Shown in pieces: positions 10,455 to 19,224 of a stretch of DNA of 64,000 nt. Each line of letters opens with the position of its first letter. The first letter of the stretch is position 1. The notes below the pieces were generated by a model. That model saw only the letters and a list, made by a program, of their open reading frames with translations, searched no databases and was not told the DNA's origin. The stretch is taken from assembly GCF_003425985.1 (NCBI RefSeq), contig NZ_CP022985.1, forward strand, positions 4,758,001 through 4,822,000. The letters are read 5' to 3'. The stretch comes from Mariniflexile sp. TRM1-10. GTDB lineage: Bacteria > Bacteroidota > Bacteroidia > Flavobacteriales > Flavobacteriaceae. Position numbers and translations under genes: made by a program.

Positions 10455-12377
10455 TTATTTTACTTCAACAATTTCCAAATCTTTGTACTTTACAATATAG
10501 GTAGCATCGTTATAATAACCTCCCAACAATTTCTTTTTATAAGCAAATTTATTTTCAACATACTCTGTAAGAGGGGCGCTATTTGCAGATAGATACAAAT
10601 CTTCAGCAGTTGCTAAACGCAACACAACATCCATGGTCAAATCGAAACCTTTAACGGCACGCTTACTTGGTGTTATGCCATAGGTTTGTGTATAGCGTTT
10701 AACAAACGAATTGTTTTCTGTATCGCTATATGATTTTGAAGCTGTTGCAAAATGAAACTGAAGTTTAGACAAGTGCTCGTTAGATACTTGATCACCTTCA
10801 AAAGCGGCATTAAAATTGGTTGTTACCAATACGATTTCGATAGCATTGGGATTTCCTTCTGTTCGTTGCGTTAAAGATCCCAAAATACTGGTAACATTCG
10901 AAGCAAAACCTTCGCTCTGTGTTTCTAAAAACACGATATTTCTTCCTGGTTTCAAGGTGCTTCTTATATCTTCTACATACAGGAAATTTTCATCCTTACC
11001 TTGTTTATTTTTTCGGGAGTAGATCAATTTCGCATAATTAAATTCGCTTTTAATACTGTTGGCTACCGATTCATTTTTTGTGTCTGAAACAATAACAATG
11101 TTTTTTACCAACGAATCTGCTTTTACAAAATTTACAATTCTGTCTTTTAACAAGTCGTCTGATGGTCGTGATTGAAACACGTTGTCATATAATGTTAAAT
11201 TAGTGCCTATTGGTGACACTACAGGTACATTATAAGCGCGTAATTCGGATGCGGCTTTATCGAAGGTTTCAGATGTTAACGGTCCGATAACCGCATCAAC
11301 ATCTTTAAAATTGTTTTCATTAATTATTCTTAACACTTCACTTACTTGATATTTGGTATCGTAAACATCTACTTTAAGTGATATGCCTAATGATTTTAAG
11401 GAATCTAATGCAGACAAAACACCGGTATAAAAATCGAGAGAGGCATCTAAATAAGGATCCTTTTTTATACTGCCTTTTATATCTGAAATAGAATCGAAAT
11501 CGACACGATTTAATCTAAAAGGCAACATAACCGCAATGTGTTTGGTATCGAAATTGGTGATTCTGCTTTCTAAATGTGTTTTTTCAGTGGCTGTTTCACT
11601 ACTATCGGTCATTTTATTCGAATACGGTATTTTCAAAACCATGCCTTCCTTTAAACCAGTGCTTTTCAACTCAGGGTTTAAAGTTTCCAATGTTTCTTGG
11701 TCTAACCCTAATTTAAGTTTTAAACGGTAAAATCCTTCTTTTGGCAATACATTGTAATAACTGTATTTTTCATCAACTTCTTTAACAACGTCGCCATCCA
11801 TATTAGGCACATAAATTTGTTGTCCTTCCTGTAGTGTTTCGCCCATGCCCGGGTTTAGATCTTCAAGTTCTTGTACTGTAATACCAAATTTATAGGCTAT
11901 GCGCCACTTCCCTTCTTTAGCTTTCACCAAATATGGTTTAGTGGTGGCTTTAGGTGCTTCTTTAGTTATTTTAAAAACAGGTATTTGAAGCTTATCGCCC
12001 TTTTGCAAAGTATTGGCATATAAAAAAGTGTTGTGCTTTTTTATCTCATCTTCAGTAATATCGTAGCGCTTCGCTATACTATATAAGGTTTCTTTCTTAC
12101 TGGTTCTATGTACTTTAAACCCTTGTAATTCTTTTGTAGTAGCAACTGGCGTCATTTTTGCTTTAGAAATAGGAATTATTAAGACCGTATTGGCTTTTAA
12201 TTCTTTTTTAGCATCCGGATTAAAGGCATAAATATCGGAAATCGTCACGCCATAACGTGCTGCAATACCGTGAATAGTCTCTCCTTTTTTAACTTGATGC
12301 GTACTAAAGTTTTGGGCTGTTACAGCATTTATGCCGAAGATGAATACGAAACATAAAACGGAAAAGAATTTAATCAT
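10455..12377 (-). CDS. LysM-repeat protein with periplasmic-binding-protein fold
   Basis: A 640-residue exported protein. The signal peptide ends at VTAQ (about residue 22). Four LysM-like units follow: HQVKKGETIHGIAARYGV (27-70), HRTSKKETLYSIAKRYDI (90-133), a third around KAKEGKWRIAYKFGI (150-193) and a fourth around NVLPKEGFYRLKLKLGL (208-250). These bind peptidoglycan in known proteins. From about residue 275 (HIAVMLPFRLNRVDFDS) to the end is a type I periplasmic-binding fold (DAVIGPLTSETFDKAA, NVPVVSPIG). This arrangement is widespread in flavobacteria. The ligand and role are unknown. Confidence 0.9.
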   Translation of the reverse strand: MIKFFSVLCFVFIFGINAVTAQNFSTHQVKKGETIHGIAARYGVTISDIYAFNPDAKKELKANTVLIIPISKAKMTPVATTKELQGFKVHRTSKKETLYSIAKRYDITEDEIKKHNTFLYANTLQKGDKLQIPVFKITKEAPKATTKPYLVKAKEGKWRIAYKFGITVQELEDLNPGMGETLQEGQQIYVPNMDGDVVKEVDEKYSYYNVLPKEGFYRLKLKLGLDQETLETLNPELKSTGLKEGMVLKIPYSNKMTDSSETATEKTHLESRITNFDTKHIAVMLPFRLNRVDFDSISDIKGSIKKDPYLDASLDFYTGVLSALDSLKSLGISLKVDVYDTKYQVSEVLRIINENNFKDVDAVIGPLTSETFDKAASELRAYNVPVVSPIGTNLTLYDNVFQSRPSDDLLKDRIVNFVKADSLVKNIVIVSDTKNESVANSIKSEFNYAKLIYSRKNKQGKDENFLYVEDIRSTLKPGRNIVFLETQSEGFASNVTSILGSLTQRTEGNPNAIEIVLVTTNFNAAFEGDQVSNEHLSKLQFHFATASKSYSDTENNSFVKRYTQTYGITPSKRAVKGFDLTMDVVLRLATAEDLYLSANSAPLTEYVENKFAYKKKLLGGYYNDATYIVKYKDLEIVEVK

Positions 12378-12597
12378 GTAAATCTATTTTTTTAATTACG
12401 TTAGGAACAAAATGGTGTTTTTCAATATACATATAGCATGCCAAAAAATAAAGCGCACAGCCAACAGCCATTTAATTCCGACTTAATTATATACGTTCAA
12501 TTTATATAAATAAGATATTCAACACACTAAATATAAGTTATAAATATTGTAACGCCAACTTTATCAAAATGTTAGAAGCTTGTATTTCAACGAAATT

Positions 12598-14133
12598 TTA
12601 CTCCCACTCAATAGTTGCTGGTGGTTTCGAGCTAATATCGTAAACGACTCTATTAACACCTTTTACTTTATTTATAATATCATTTGATGTTTTTTGAAGG
12701 AATTCATACGGTAAATTTACCCAATCCGCAGTCATGCCATCGGTACTTTCAACCGCACGAAGTGCCACACATTTTTCGTATGTACGCTCATCGCCCATAA
12801 CGCCTACACTATTCACAGGTAATAACATAGCACCCGCTTGCCACACTTTATCGTACAGTCCCCATTCTTTTAATCCGTTAATAAAAATAGCATCAACTTC
12901 CTGTAGAATACGTACTTTTTCGGCAGTAATATCGCCTAAAATACGAATTCCCAATCCTGGACCTGGAAATGGATGACGTCCTAAAAGTTCAGGATCGATA
13001 CCTAAAGTAGCTCCTACACGTCTAACCTCATCTTTAAAAATAGCACGTAAAGGCTCTACGATTTTAAGTTTCATAAAATCGGGTAGCCCCCCTACGTTGT
13101 GATGACTTTTTATAGTTGCTGAAGGGCCACCAGTTGCCGAAACACTTTCAATAACATCTGGGTAAATAGTACCTTGTGCCAACCATTTTACATCGGTTAA
13201 TTTATGGGCTTCATCATCAAAAACCTCAATAAACGCATTCCCAATGGCTTTGCGTTTTTTCTCAGGGTCTTCGATTCCTGCTAGGGCATCTAAAAAACGT
13301 TGAGAGGCATCCACCCCTTTAACGTTCAGTCCCATACCCTCATATTGACTTAAAACATTTTCGAATTCGTTTTTACGAAGCAATCCGTTATTAACGAAAA
13401 TACAATATAAATTTTTGCCAATGGCTTTATTCAACAATACCGCTGCTACGGTAGAATCTACACCTCCCGATAGACCTAAAACCACCTTGTCGTTTCCTAC
13501 TTTTTCTTGTATAGCTGCCACGGTTTCTTCAACAAAAGAATCGGGGGTCCAATCCTGATTAAGACCTGCAATACCCACCAAAAAGTTTTCCAATAACTGT
13601 TTACCATCGGTAGAGTGATAAACTTCTGGATGAAATTGAATGGCATACGTGTCCTCGCCTTCAATTCTATAGGCAGCATTGCTAACGTCATGCGTACTTG
13701 CTATTAAAACACCGTTGGTTGGTAGTTCTTTAATCGTATCACTATGACTCATCCAAACCTGACTTCCTACATGAATATTTTTAAAGAAATCCTCGTTGTC
13801 TTTAATGAAAGCTAATTTTGCACGACCGTATTCCCTCGTATTGGAAGGCGCGACTTCTCCTCCCGAAAAATGTGCTAAATATTGTGCACCATAACAAACC
13901 GCTAGTAAAGGTTTCTCACCTCTAATATTTGTTAAATCGGGGTGCAAAGCCTGTTCACCTCTTACCGAATAAGGACTACCAGAAAGTATAACAGCTTTAT
14001 ACTCTTGAAAGTTTGTTGGAATTTTGTTGAATGGATGTATTTCGGAATAAATGTTGAGTTCCCTAACTCTACGGGCAATAAGCTGTGTGTATTGCGATCC
14101 GAAGTCTAAAATAAGTACCTTATCATGTTGCAT
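12598..14133 (-). CDS. guaA: GMP synthase (glutamine-hydrolysing)
   Basis: A 511-residue enzyme that aminates XMP to GMP. The glutamine amidotransferase domain has [15 protein letters not shown] at the N-terminus, Cys80 in [13 protein letters not shown] and His in [11 protein letters not shown]. The ATP-pyrophosphatase domain has the PP-loop [13 protein letters not shown] (about 217-229). The dimerisation domain contains [16 protein letters not shown] and the terminal PPATIEWE. I place the start at the ATG at 14133 ([12 protein letters not shown]), because the family begins there. A TTG two codons earlier is unlikely. Confidence 0.97.
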   Translation of the reverse strand: MQHDKVLILDFGSQYTQLIARRVRELNIYSEIHPFNKIPTNFQEYKAVILSGSPYSVRGEQALHPDLTNIRGEKPLLAVCYGAQYLAHFSGGEVAPSNTREYGRAKLAFIKDNEDFFKNIHVGSQVWMSHSDTIKELPTNGVLIASTHDVSNAAYRIEGEDTYAIQFHPEVYHSTDGKQLLENFLVGIAGLNQDWTPDSFVEETVAAIQEKVGNDKVVLGLSGGVDSTVAAVLLNKAIGKNLYCIFVNNGLLRKNEFENVLSQYEGMGLNVKGVDASQRFLDALAGIEDPEKKRKAIGNAFIEVFDDEAHKLTDVKWLAQGTIYPDVIESVSATGGPSATIKSHHNVGGLPDFMKLKIVEPLRAIFKDEVRRVGATLGIDPELLGRHPFPGPGLGIRILGDITAEKVRILQEVDAIFINGLKEWGLYDKVWQAGAMLLPVNSVGVMGDERTYEKCVALRAVESTDGMTADWVNLPYEFLQKTSNDIINKVKGVNRVVYDISSKPPATIEWE

Positions 14134-14136
14134 GCG

Positions 14137-14144
14137 CAAAAGTA
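14137..14144 (-). promoter_or_regulatory. Putative -7 box very close to the guaA start
   Basis: The minus strand reads TACTTTTG, an exact TAnnTTTG match, ending only three bases before the guaA ATG. If used, transcription would begin at or next to the start codon. No TTG at the usual -33 distance is seen. Confidence 0.3.
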
Positions 14145-14195
14145 ATAATTGATTTTAGATTGACGAATTACCAAACCAATTTTTTAAATAAATTT

Positions 14196-14290
14196 TAAGA
14201 GCCTGTTTAAATTTTATCCTTTGGCTCTTTTATGTGCCTTTTTCTGCCATACTTTAGCCAGTTTTCGGCTCATATCTATGGCCCAATGTT
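14196..14290 (-). mobile_element. Insertion-sequence-like end, relic
   Basis: The sequence beginning AAGAGCCTGTTTAAATTTTA at 14197 closely resembles, over about 60 bases, the right end of the element at 62550-62673 (GAGACTGTTTAAGTTTTATC on the minus strand). It includes a shared TTTTCGG...TATGGC block, with about 36 extra bases in this copy. A short reading frame ending ...SRKLAKVWQKKAHKRAKG-stop may be the last part of a decayed transposase. No full element remains, and the family is not identified. Confidence 0.45.
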
Positions 14291-14310
14291 ATTTTTAACC
14301 ACTTCAATCT

Positions 14311-15681
14311 CTACTGCATGGAATCCAAAATCCTTTCAATGTCTTTTTTTGTGGTATCTGGATTGATAAAACAAAAACGGGAAACTGTTTCATAGGCATT
14401 GCCTTGTTTCCATTTTGTTGGCGTTACCAAAGCAAATCCTTTTTTATGGTTTTTATAGGTCCAATGTGTATAATCCTCAGGTGTCCATCCAATTCTTCTA
14501 TATAATACACATGACAAACTTGGTTCTCTAACCAACTCAACATGTGGGCTTTCATCAATTAATCTACCAGCTATTTGTGCCAATTCAATGCCTCGTTCCA
14601 CCGCCTGTTTATATCTGTTCGTTCCATGCATTGCCAGTGAAAACCATAAAGGCAAACCTCGAACACGACGTGTTAACTGTATCTGGTAATCTGATGGGTT
14701 GAAACCATCGGCACCTTCATCTTTAAAAATATCCAAATAAGAGCCTTCTTGAGCATGTGCCTTTTTAGCTAATTCTGGATTTTTATAAATAACCGAACCA
14801 CAATCGTATGGTGAAAACATCCATTTATGAGGGTCTATGGTAATACTATCTGCTTTTTCAATACCATTAAACAAATGCCGTACAGAATCTGCTGCCAAAG
14901 CACCACCTCCATAAGCCGCATCAACATGAAACCAAAGATTTTCTTTTTCACAAATAGACGCAATACCATCCAAATCATCAATAATACCGGCATTGGTTGT
15001 TCCGCCTGTCCCCACTACTGCAAACAATCTTTTTCGTTGTTGCGCTGTTAAACTATTAATGGCGTTTTCCAATTCAGTTCCTAATAATTTATCTTCAGTA
15101 TCAACTAAAAAAACATCCACATCAATCACTTTTGCCATCGCTTTTATGGATGAATGCGCCCCAATAGACGTTATTATCAGTCCTTTTTCGTCTTTATAAA
15201 CATCATTTTCTCTCCAATGCTCCCTAGCAGTCACCATAGCCGATAGATTTGCAGCGGTACCGCCACTAGTAAAAACTCCAAAGGCTCCTTTTGGTAAACC
15301 TGTTAAGGATACGATCCATCTCATAGCTTCATTTTCACAAAAAATACCGCCGGCACCTTCCATCCAATACGCCCCATGAATACTTGAAGCCGATGTAACC
15401 AAATCGAACATAATAGCCGCTCTTGTTGGGGATGCAGGTACAAATGCCAAATGCCTGGGATGGTCAATGGACACATTGGCTTTCATTAAATGCTTTTTCC
15501 AAAGATTAAAAGCCACCTCACCACCAATGCCTTTTTCCGTAATGGTTTCGCCAACTAATGCTTTTAGCTCTTCTTCCTTTCTAGGCTTGCCGATTTTAAT
15601 TTTTTTAGATGATAATCTATCGATAGCATATTTCATGACATCCATAGACATTTCAACCAATTCAATATCCGCCTTATGCAT
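14311..15681 (-). CDS. PLP-dependent group II amino acid decarboxylase
   Basis: A 456-residue fold-type I PLP enzyme of the group II decarboxylase family (glutamate/tyrosine/aromatic-type). The PLP lysine is Lys286 in SITIDPHKWMFSPYDCG. The ring-stacking His is His176 (GAHSSIKAMAK), and Asp254 in WFHVDAAYGG contacts the pyridine nitrogen. FTSGGTAANLSAM (137-149) is the phosphate-binding region. The substrate cannot be assigned from sequence alone. The gene starts three bases after the bshC stop (TAA AAA ATG), so it is probably translated from the same message. Confidence 0.9.
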   Translation of the reverse strand: MHKADIELVEMSMDVMKYAIDRLSSKKIKIGKPRKEEELKALVGETITEKGIGGEVAFNLWKKHLMKANVSIDHPRHLAFVPASPTRAAIMFDLVTSASSIHGAYWMEGAGGIFCENEAMRWIVSLTGLPKGAFGVFTSGGTAANLSAMVTAREHWRENDVYKDEKGLIITSIGAHSSIKAMAKVIDVDVFLVDTEDKLLGTELENAINSLTAQQRKRLFAVVGTGGTTNAGIIDDLDGIASICEKENLWFHVDAAYGGGALAADSVRHLFNGIEKADSITIDPHKWMFSPYDCGSVIYKNPELAKKAHAQEGSYLDIFKDEGADGFNPSDYQIQLTRRVRGLPLWFSLAMHGTNRYKQAVERGIELAQIAGRLIDESPHVELVREPSLSCVLYRRIGWTPEDYTHWTYKNHKKGFALVTPTKWKQGNAYETVSRFCFINPDTTKKDIERILDSMQ

Positions 15682-15684
15682 TTT

Positions 15685-17289
15685 TTAAAGATTTAATATT
15701 AAAAATTCGCCCTTTAAAGGTTCTAAATTTTCTATAAGTTCCGGTATGAACTGGTCGCCATATTCCAAATAAAACTCCGAAAAATTGGCGTTGCGTTCCT
15801 GTAGGCTTCCGTTTGGGAATAACTCGTTTTTAATCTCGGTCATTCTAAACACTTGGTCAGACAGTTTTCTTTTTTGGGCTTTTAATAACCGCTTTTCCAA
15901 AGCATCCAAGCCTTTTAACTGTTTAACTTCTTGCGCTTTTACAGCTCCTAAAAACGATTTGTCTGTTTGTTCAGCTAGTTTATATAATGCTTCGAATTGT
16001 TGCTTTAAAGCTGTTTTCTGTTCTGAAAAATCAATATCTATATTCGAAATCTCTCTTACTTTTTTATTAATGAACGCATCGCGCTTTAAAAAAATAGCGT
16101 CGTTTGAAATATTTAAATTTTGAAGCTTTTTATACTGACTTTCAGATTGAATCAATACTGAATTGCGTAACAACAATATAGGAAACGGCACATTAACCTG
16201 ATTAAAATAGTGCTTCAATTGAAACCAATACGCCAACTCACCGCCACCACCAATGTAACAAAGGTTTGGCAAAATAACTTCTTGGTATAACGGACGCATA
16301 ATAACGTTGGGTGAAAACCGTTCCGGCACCTCATAGAGCTGTTTTATTATCTCACTCTTGCTCCAGGATATATCAGTATTGATGACTTTGTAAACACCTT
16401 CTTCAAAAACAATGCGCTCTCTTAAATTTTCAGTTAGATAAAACAAATTAATCTCACGTGGGTTTACTTGAATACCGTAGGGCTGATTTGGCAATTTGTT
16501 TATTTGTTCATTTGTTTTGGATACGCTTTTAAAAGACGTTTGATTTAGTAATTCATCTTCCATAAAAGGACTAAACTGCTTTTTTAACTCGGCATCATTG
16601 GCATCAATAATTACCAAACCGTAGTCTTTAAACAATTCGTTCGCTAAAAAACGGGTAGCATCGGCTAAATTTTGATGCTTTACATAAGCTTCCTCAAAAA
16701 GTGTTTTTAAATATTCGGCATTCTTGCTCGTTCCCAATTCCAAAGAAAACAAATTCAGCACAGCTTCTAAACCATCGGTAGAAAGTTCACCTACTGCCCC
16801 ACCCGCTTCTTTATTCCAATGGACTTTTTTTCCTTTAAAGTTGAAATAATTTATTTCCTCAAAATCATGGTCTTCGGTTGCCATCCAATAAATAGGCACA
16901 AAATTATACGCTGGGTAGGTATGTTTTAATTCCTTTGAAAGATTGATAGCCGACACTATTTTATACAGAAAATAAAGCGGTCCCGTAAACAAGTTTAATT
17001 GATGTCCCGTTGTTATTGTGAACGTATTTTCTAGTTGTAAAGCTTCAATATGTAATGCGGTACTTTCTGAAATTGTCGTGTTTTGGTATTGCCTTTTTAA
17101 ACTGTTAACCAAAACGGTTCTAGACTGCATTTTAAAAGACAATGCTTTTTCATCCATCTGTGCTTTAAAATTCTCAAGTTTTGGAAATCGGTTATAAAAA
17201 GGTTGCAATTCTGGTTTCTCATCTAAATAATCACAAATAAGTGACGAAAAATAGCCTGTTTTTTTAAATGAAATACAATCGGTTGGCAT
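15685..17289 (-). CDS. bshC: Bacillithiol biosynthesis cysteine-adding enzyme BshC
   Basis: A 534-residue protein matching BshC, which adds cysteine to glucosaminyl-malate in the last step of bacillithiol synthesis. Diagnostic segments are TITTGHQLNLFTGPLYFLYK (about 93-112), PIYWMATEDHDFEEINYF (about 133-150) and PNLCYIGGGGELAYWFQLK (about 345-363). Length agrees with the family. bshA and bshB are not in the window. The decarboxylase gene follows three bases after the stop. Confidence 0.93.
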   Translation of the reverse strand: MPTDCISFKKTGYFSSLICDYLDEKPELQPFYNRFPKLENFKAQMDEKALSFKMQSRTVLVNSLKRQYQNTTISESTALHIEALQLENTFTITTGHQLNLFTGPLYFLYKIVSAINLSKELKHTYPAYNFVPIYWMATEDHDFEEINYFNFKGKKVHWNKEAGGAVGELSTDGLEAVLNLFSLELGTSKNAEYLKTLFEEAYVKHQNLADATRFLANELFKDYGLVIIDANDAELKKQFSPFMEDELLNQTSFKSVSKTNEQINKLPNQPYGIQVNPREINLFYLTENLRERIVFEEGVYKVINTDISWSKSEIIKQLYEVPERFSPNVIMRPLYQEVILPNLCYIGGGGELAYWFQLKHYFNQVNVPFPILLLRNSVLIQSESQYKKLQNLNISNDAIFLKRDAFINKKVREISNIDIDFSEQKTALKQQFEALYKLAEQTDKSFLGAVKAQEVKQLKGLDALEKRLLKAQKRKLSDQVFRMTEIKNELFPNGSLQERNANFSEFYLEYGDQFIPELIENLEPLKGEFLILNL

Positions 17290-17627
17290 ATAAATAGTGG
17301 AATTTAAGTGTAAATATACAGTTATTATAATTTTAGAAATCTAAAAAATACGTTAAGAGTTTAGATAAATCCACAAAAACAAAAAGTAATGTGAATGAAC
17401 TCGTCTTGATTTTTTTTTAATTAATACTTAATAACCATTACAGCAAATCCAGTATTAATTTTAAAACAACATTTTAACCATAAAAAGGGCTTCTATTAAT
17501 AAATTATTAACCTTGTTTACATTTCAATAACCCTAAATTAATTAAACCACAGTATTAAGTTAACAAACTTAAAAACCTCTAATAATACCTTTGACATCAA
17601 ATATAACAACCAAAAAATTATTAGATT
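17290..17627. promoter_or_regulatory. Divergent intergenic region; putative -7 box at 17586-17593
   Basis: A 338-base AT-rich gap between bshC (minus) and the PhoX-like lipoprotein (plus). No gene was seen in it. On the plus strand TACCTTTG at 17586-17593 matches the TAnnTTTG consensus exactly, 34 bases from the lipoprotein ATG, with only a weak GTTAAC at the -33 distance. The bshC promoter presumably lies near 17290-17340 but is not clear. Confidence 0.45.
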
Positions 17628-19151
17628 ATGAACAAATTACTAAAACTATTTTTATTCTTATTTGTGTTTACTTCAACAAGTGCTGTATTAATAAGCTGCG
17701 AAGGTGAAGATGGAATAAACGGTGTCGATGGAAAAGATGGTGTCGATGGAGAAGACGGACAAGATGGAGAAGATTTTACGCCTTCTGCTATGATGTTTAC
17801 TAACAAATCATCTTTATCGCCTCTAGTTCAAATGCACTCAGAGTTTAGTTCTGTAGAAGCCTATTCCTTAATAAGTTCAACCGACGTACTTTCAAACGGT
17901 TTCCGATTAGTTGGTTCTCAAGATGGTGCTGGATTTTTAAAAGATGGTGATGAATATATATGTGTTGTCAATGCTGAAGATGATTATGGTGTGTCTCGTA
18001 TCCGTTTTGATAAAAACCTAAGCCCCATTAAAGGGGATTGGTTGTTAAACGCTGGTGTTGCAGATTATGCAAGACAATGTTCAGGAACTATGTGGGAGAA
18101 AGACATTCATGGCGGCGATAAAGATATATTTTTATCAGCTTCAGAAAGTATTGCTTATGATGTTAAAGGTATTGATCCGTGGGTAACAACCCCAACACCT
18201 ACTGCCGATTTTGGTTTAGATGCTCTTGGTGAATTTTCATGGGAAAATGCAGTGCCATTACCAAAAAACACTTATTCAGGAAAAACAGTTATTATTGGAG
18301 GTGATGATGATTCTAGTGGCTCTAAGGGTCAAGTAATAATGTATTTATCTGAAAACAGTGATGCCGATTTAGAAAACGGAAAAATTTACGTTTTAAGATT
18401 TAAACAGGTTTCCAACGGTTCTGGGGGCGCTATGAATGTTACTGCTTCTACCACTTACGATGAAGGTTCTCTTGATTTTGGCAAAACCTACGATGTGGAA
18501 TTTGTTGAAATTGTTGATGGTGCAGCCATGACAAAAAATGAAATGGAAGCAGCTTGTACTGCCGTTAACGCATCTCAATTCATTAGAGTTGAAGACGTAG
18601 ATTACCAAAAAGGAAGTGATGCCAATGCTAGAAACGTATACTTTGCTGTAACTGGTCTTGGTCCAAATACGGGAGATGTTAACGATTGGGGAACTATTTA
18701 TAAATTAGAGTTAGATGCTACAAATCCATTAGCTGGAAAATTAACTCAAATTATAAGCGGAAATACAGATTCTAACAATAATGACGGAAATGTTTCCTTA
18801 CTTCAAAGTCCTGATAATATCTGTGTGACCGAAAACTATGTTTATTTTCAAGAAGACCCTAACTCTTTTAGTAGAAATCATGCTGCGTATATTTATCAAT
18901 CTGATTTAAATGGCAATAACACTAAAGTTGTCTTAGAACTTAAAATAGAAAGCAATCTGTCTCCTACGGGAAGCTCCAGTTTTTCTGGTGAATTTGGAGC
19001 TTTAGTTGATGTTTCGGATAAAGTTGGAGTACCTGACACCTTTATTTTAGCATTGCAACCACATTATTGGAAAAGTGATAGTTTTGTATCAACAAACTTA
19101 CCACATAACCAAGGTGGCCAAATTGTTATTTTAAAAGGACTTCCTAGATAA
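17628..19151 (+). CDS. Collagen-tipped lipoprotein with PhoX-like beta-propeller
   Basis: A 507-residue lipoprotein. The signal sequence leads to the lipobox LISC near residue 25. A short collagen-like stretch follows, with Gly every third residue (GEDGINGVDGKDGVDGEDG, about 27-46). The rest resembles the DUF839/PhoX family: GEFSWENAVPL, VIIGGDDDSSGSKGQVIMYL and ENGKIYVLRFK, then late blocks with QSPDNICVTENYVYFQEDP. PhoX enzymes are calcium/iron phosphatases. Whether this one is catalytic is uncertain, because I could not place the metal ligands. It is followed after a terminator by a cytochrome c peroxidase gene, which suggests a functional pair at the cell surface. Confidence 0.7.
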   Translation: MNKLLKLFLFLFVFTSTSAVLISCEGEDGINGVDGKDGVDGEDGQDGEDFTPSAMMFTNKSSLSPLVQMHSEFSSVEAYSLISSTDVLSNGFRLVGSQDGAGFLKDGDEYICVVNAEDDYGVSRIRFDKNLSPIKGDWLLNAGVADYARQCSGTMWEKDIHGGDKDIFLSASESIAYDVKGIDPWVTTPTPTADFGLDALGEFSWENAVPLPKNTYSGKTVIIGGDDDSSGSKGQVIMYLSENSDADLENGKIYVLRFKQVSNGSGGAMNVTASTTYDEGSLDFGKTYDVEFVEIVDGAAMTKNEMEAACTAVNASQFIRVEDVDYQKGSDANARNVYFAVTGLGPNTGDVNDWGTIYKLELDATNPLAGKLTQIISGNTDSNNNDGNVSLLQSPDNICVTENYVYFQEDPNSFSRNHAAYIYQSDLNGNNTKVVLELKIESNLSPTGSSSFSGEFGALVDVSDKVGVPDTFILALQPHYWKSDSFVSTNLPHNQGGQIVILKGLPR

Positions 19152-19172
19152 AAACATATTATTTCCTAAGAT

Positions 19173-19207
19173 AAAAAGATCTCCATTTTTTAATGGAGAT
19201 TCTTTTT
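19173..19207 (+). terminator. Rho-independent terminator after the PhoX-like gene
   Basis: Stem TCTCCATT/AATGGAGA (19180-19187 with 19192-19199) around a TTTT loop. It is extended by AAAAAGA/TCTTTTT with one bulged base and followed by a T-rich tail. It lies between the lipoprotein stop and the peroxidase start, so the downstream gene may depend on read-through or its own promoter. Confidence 0.8.
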
Positions 19208-19224
19208 ATTATAAAACCTTCAAA

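Noticed and set aside
14311..17289. A complete bacillithiol operon
   Set aside because: Only bshC is present. The neighbouring decarboxylase is not BshA or BshB, so an operon for the whole pathway is not supported.
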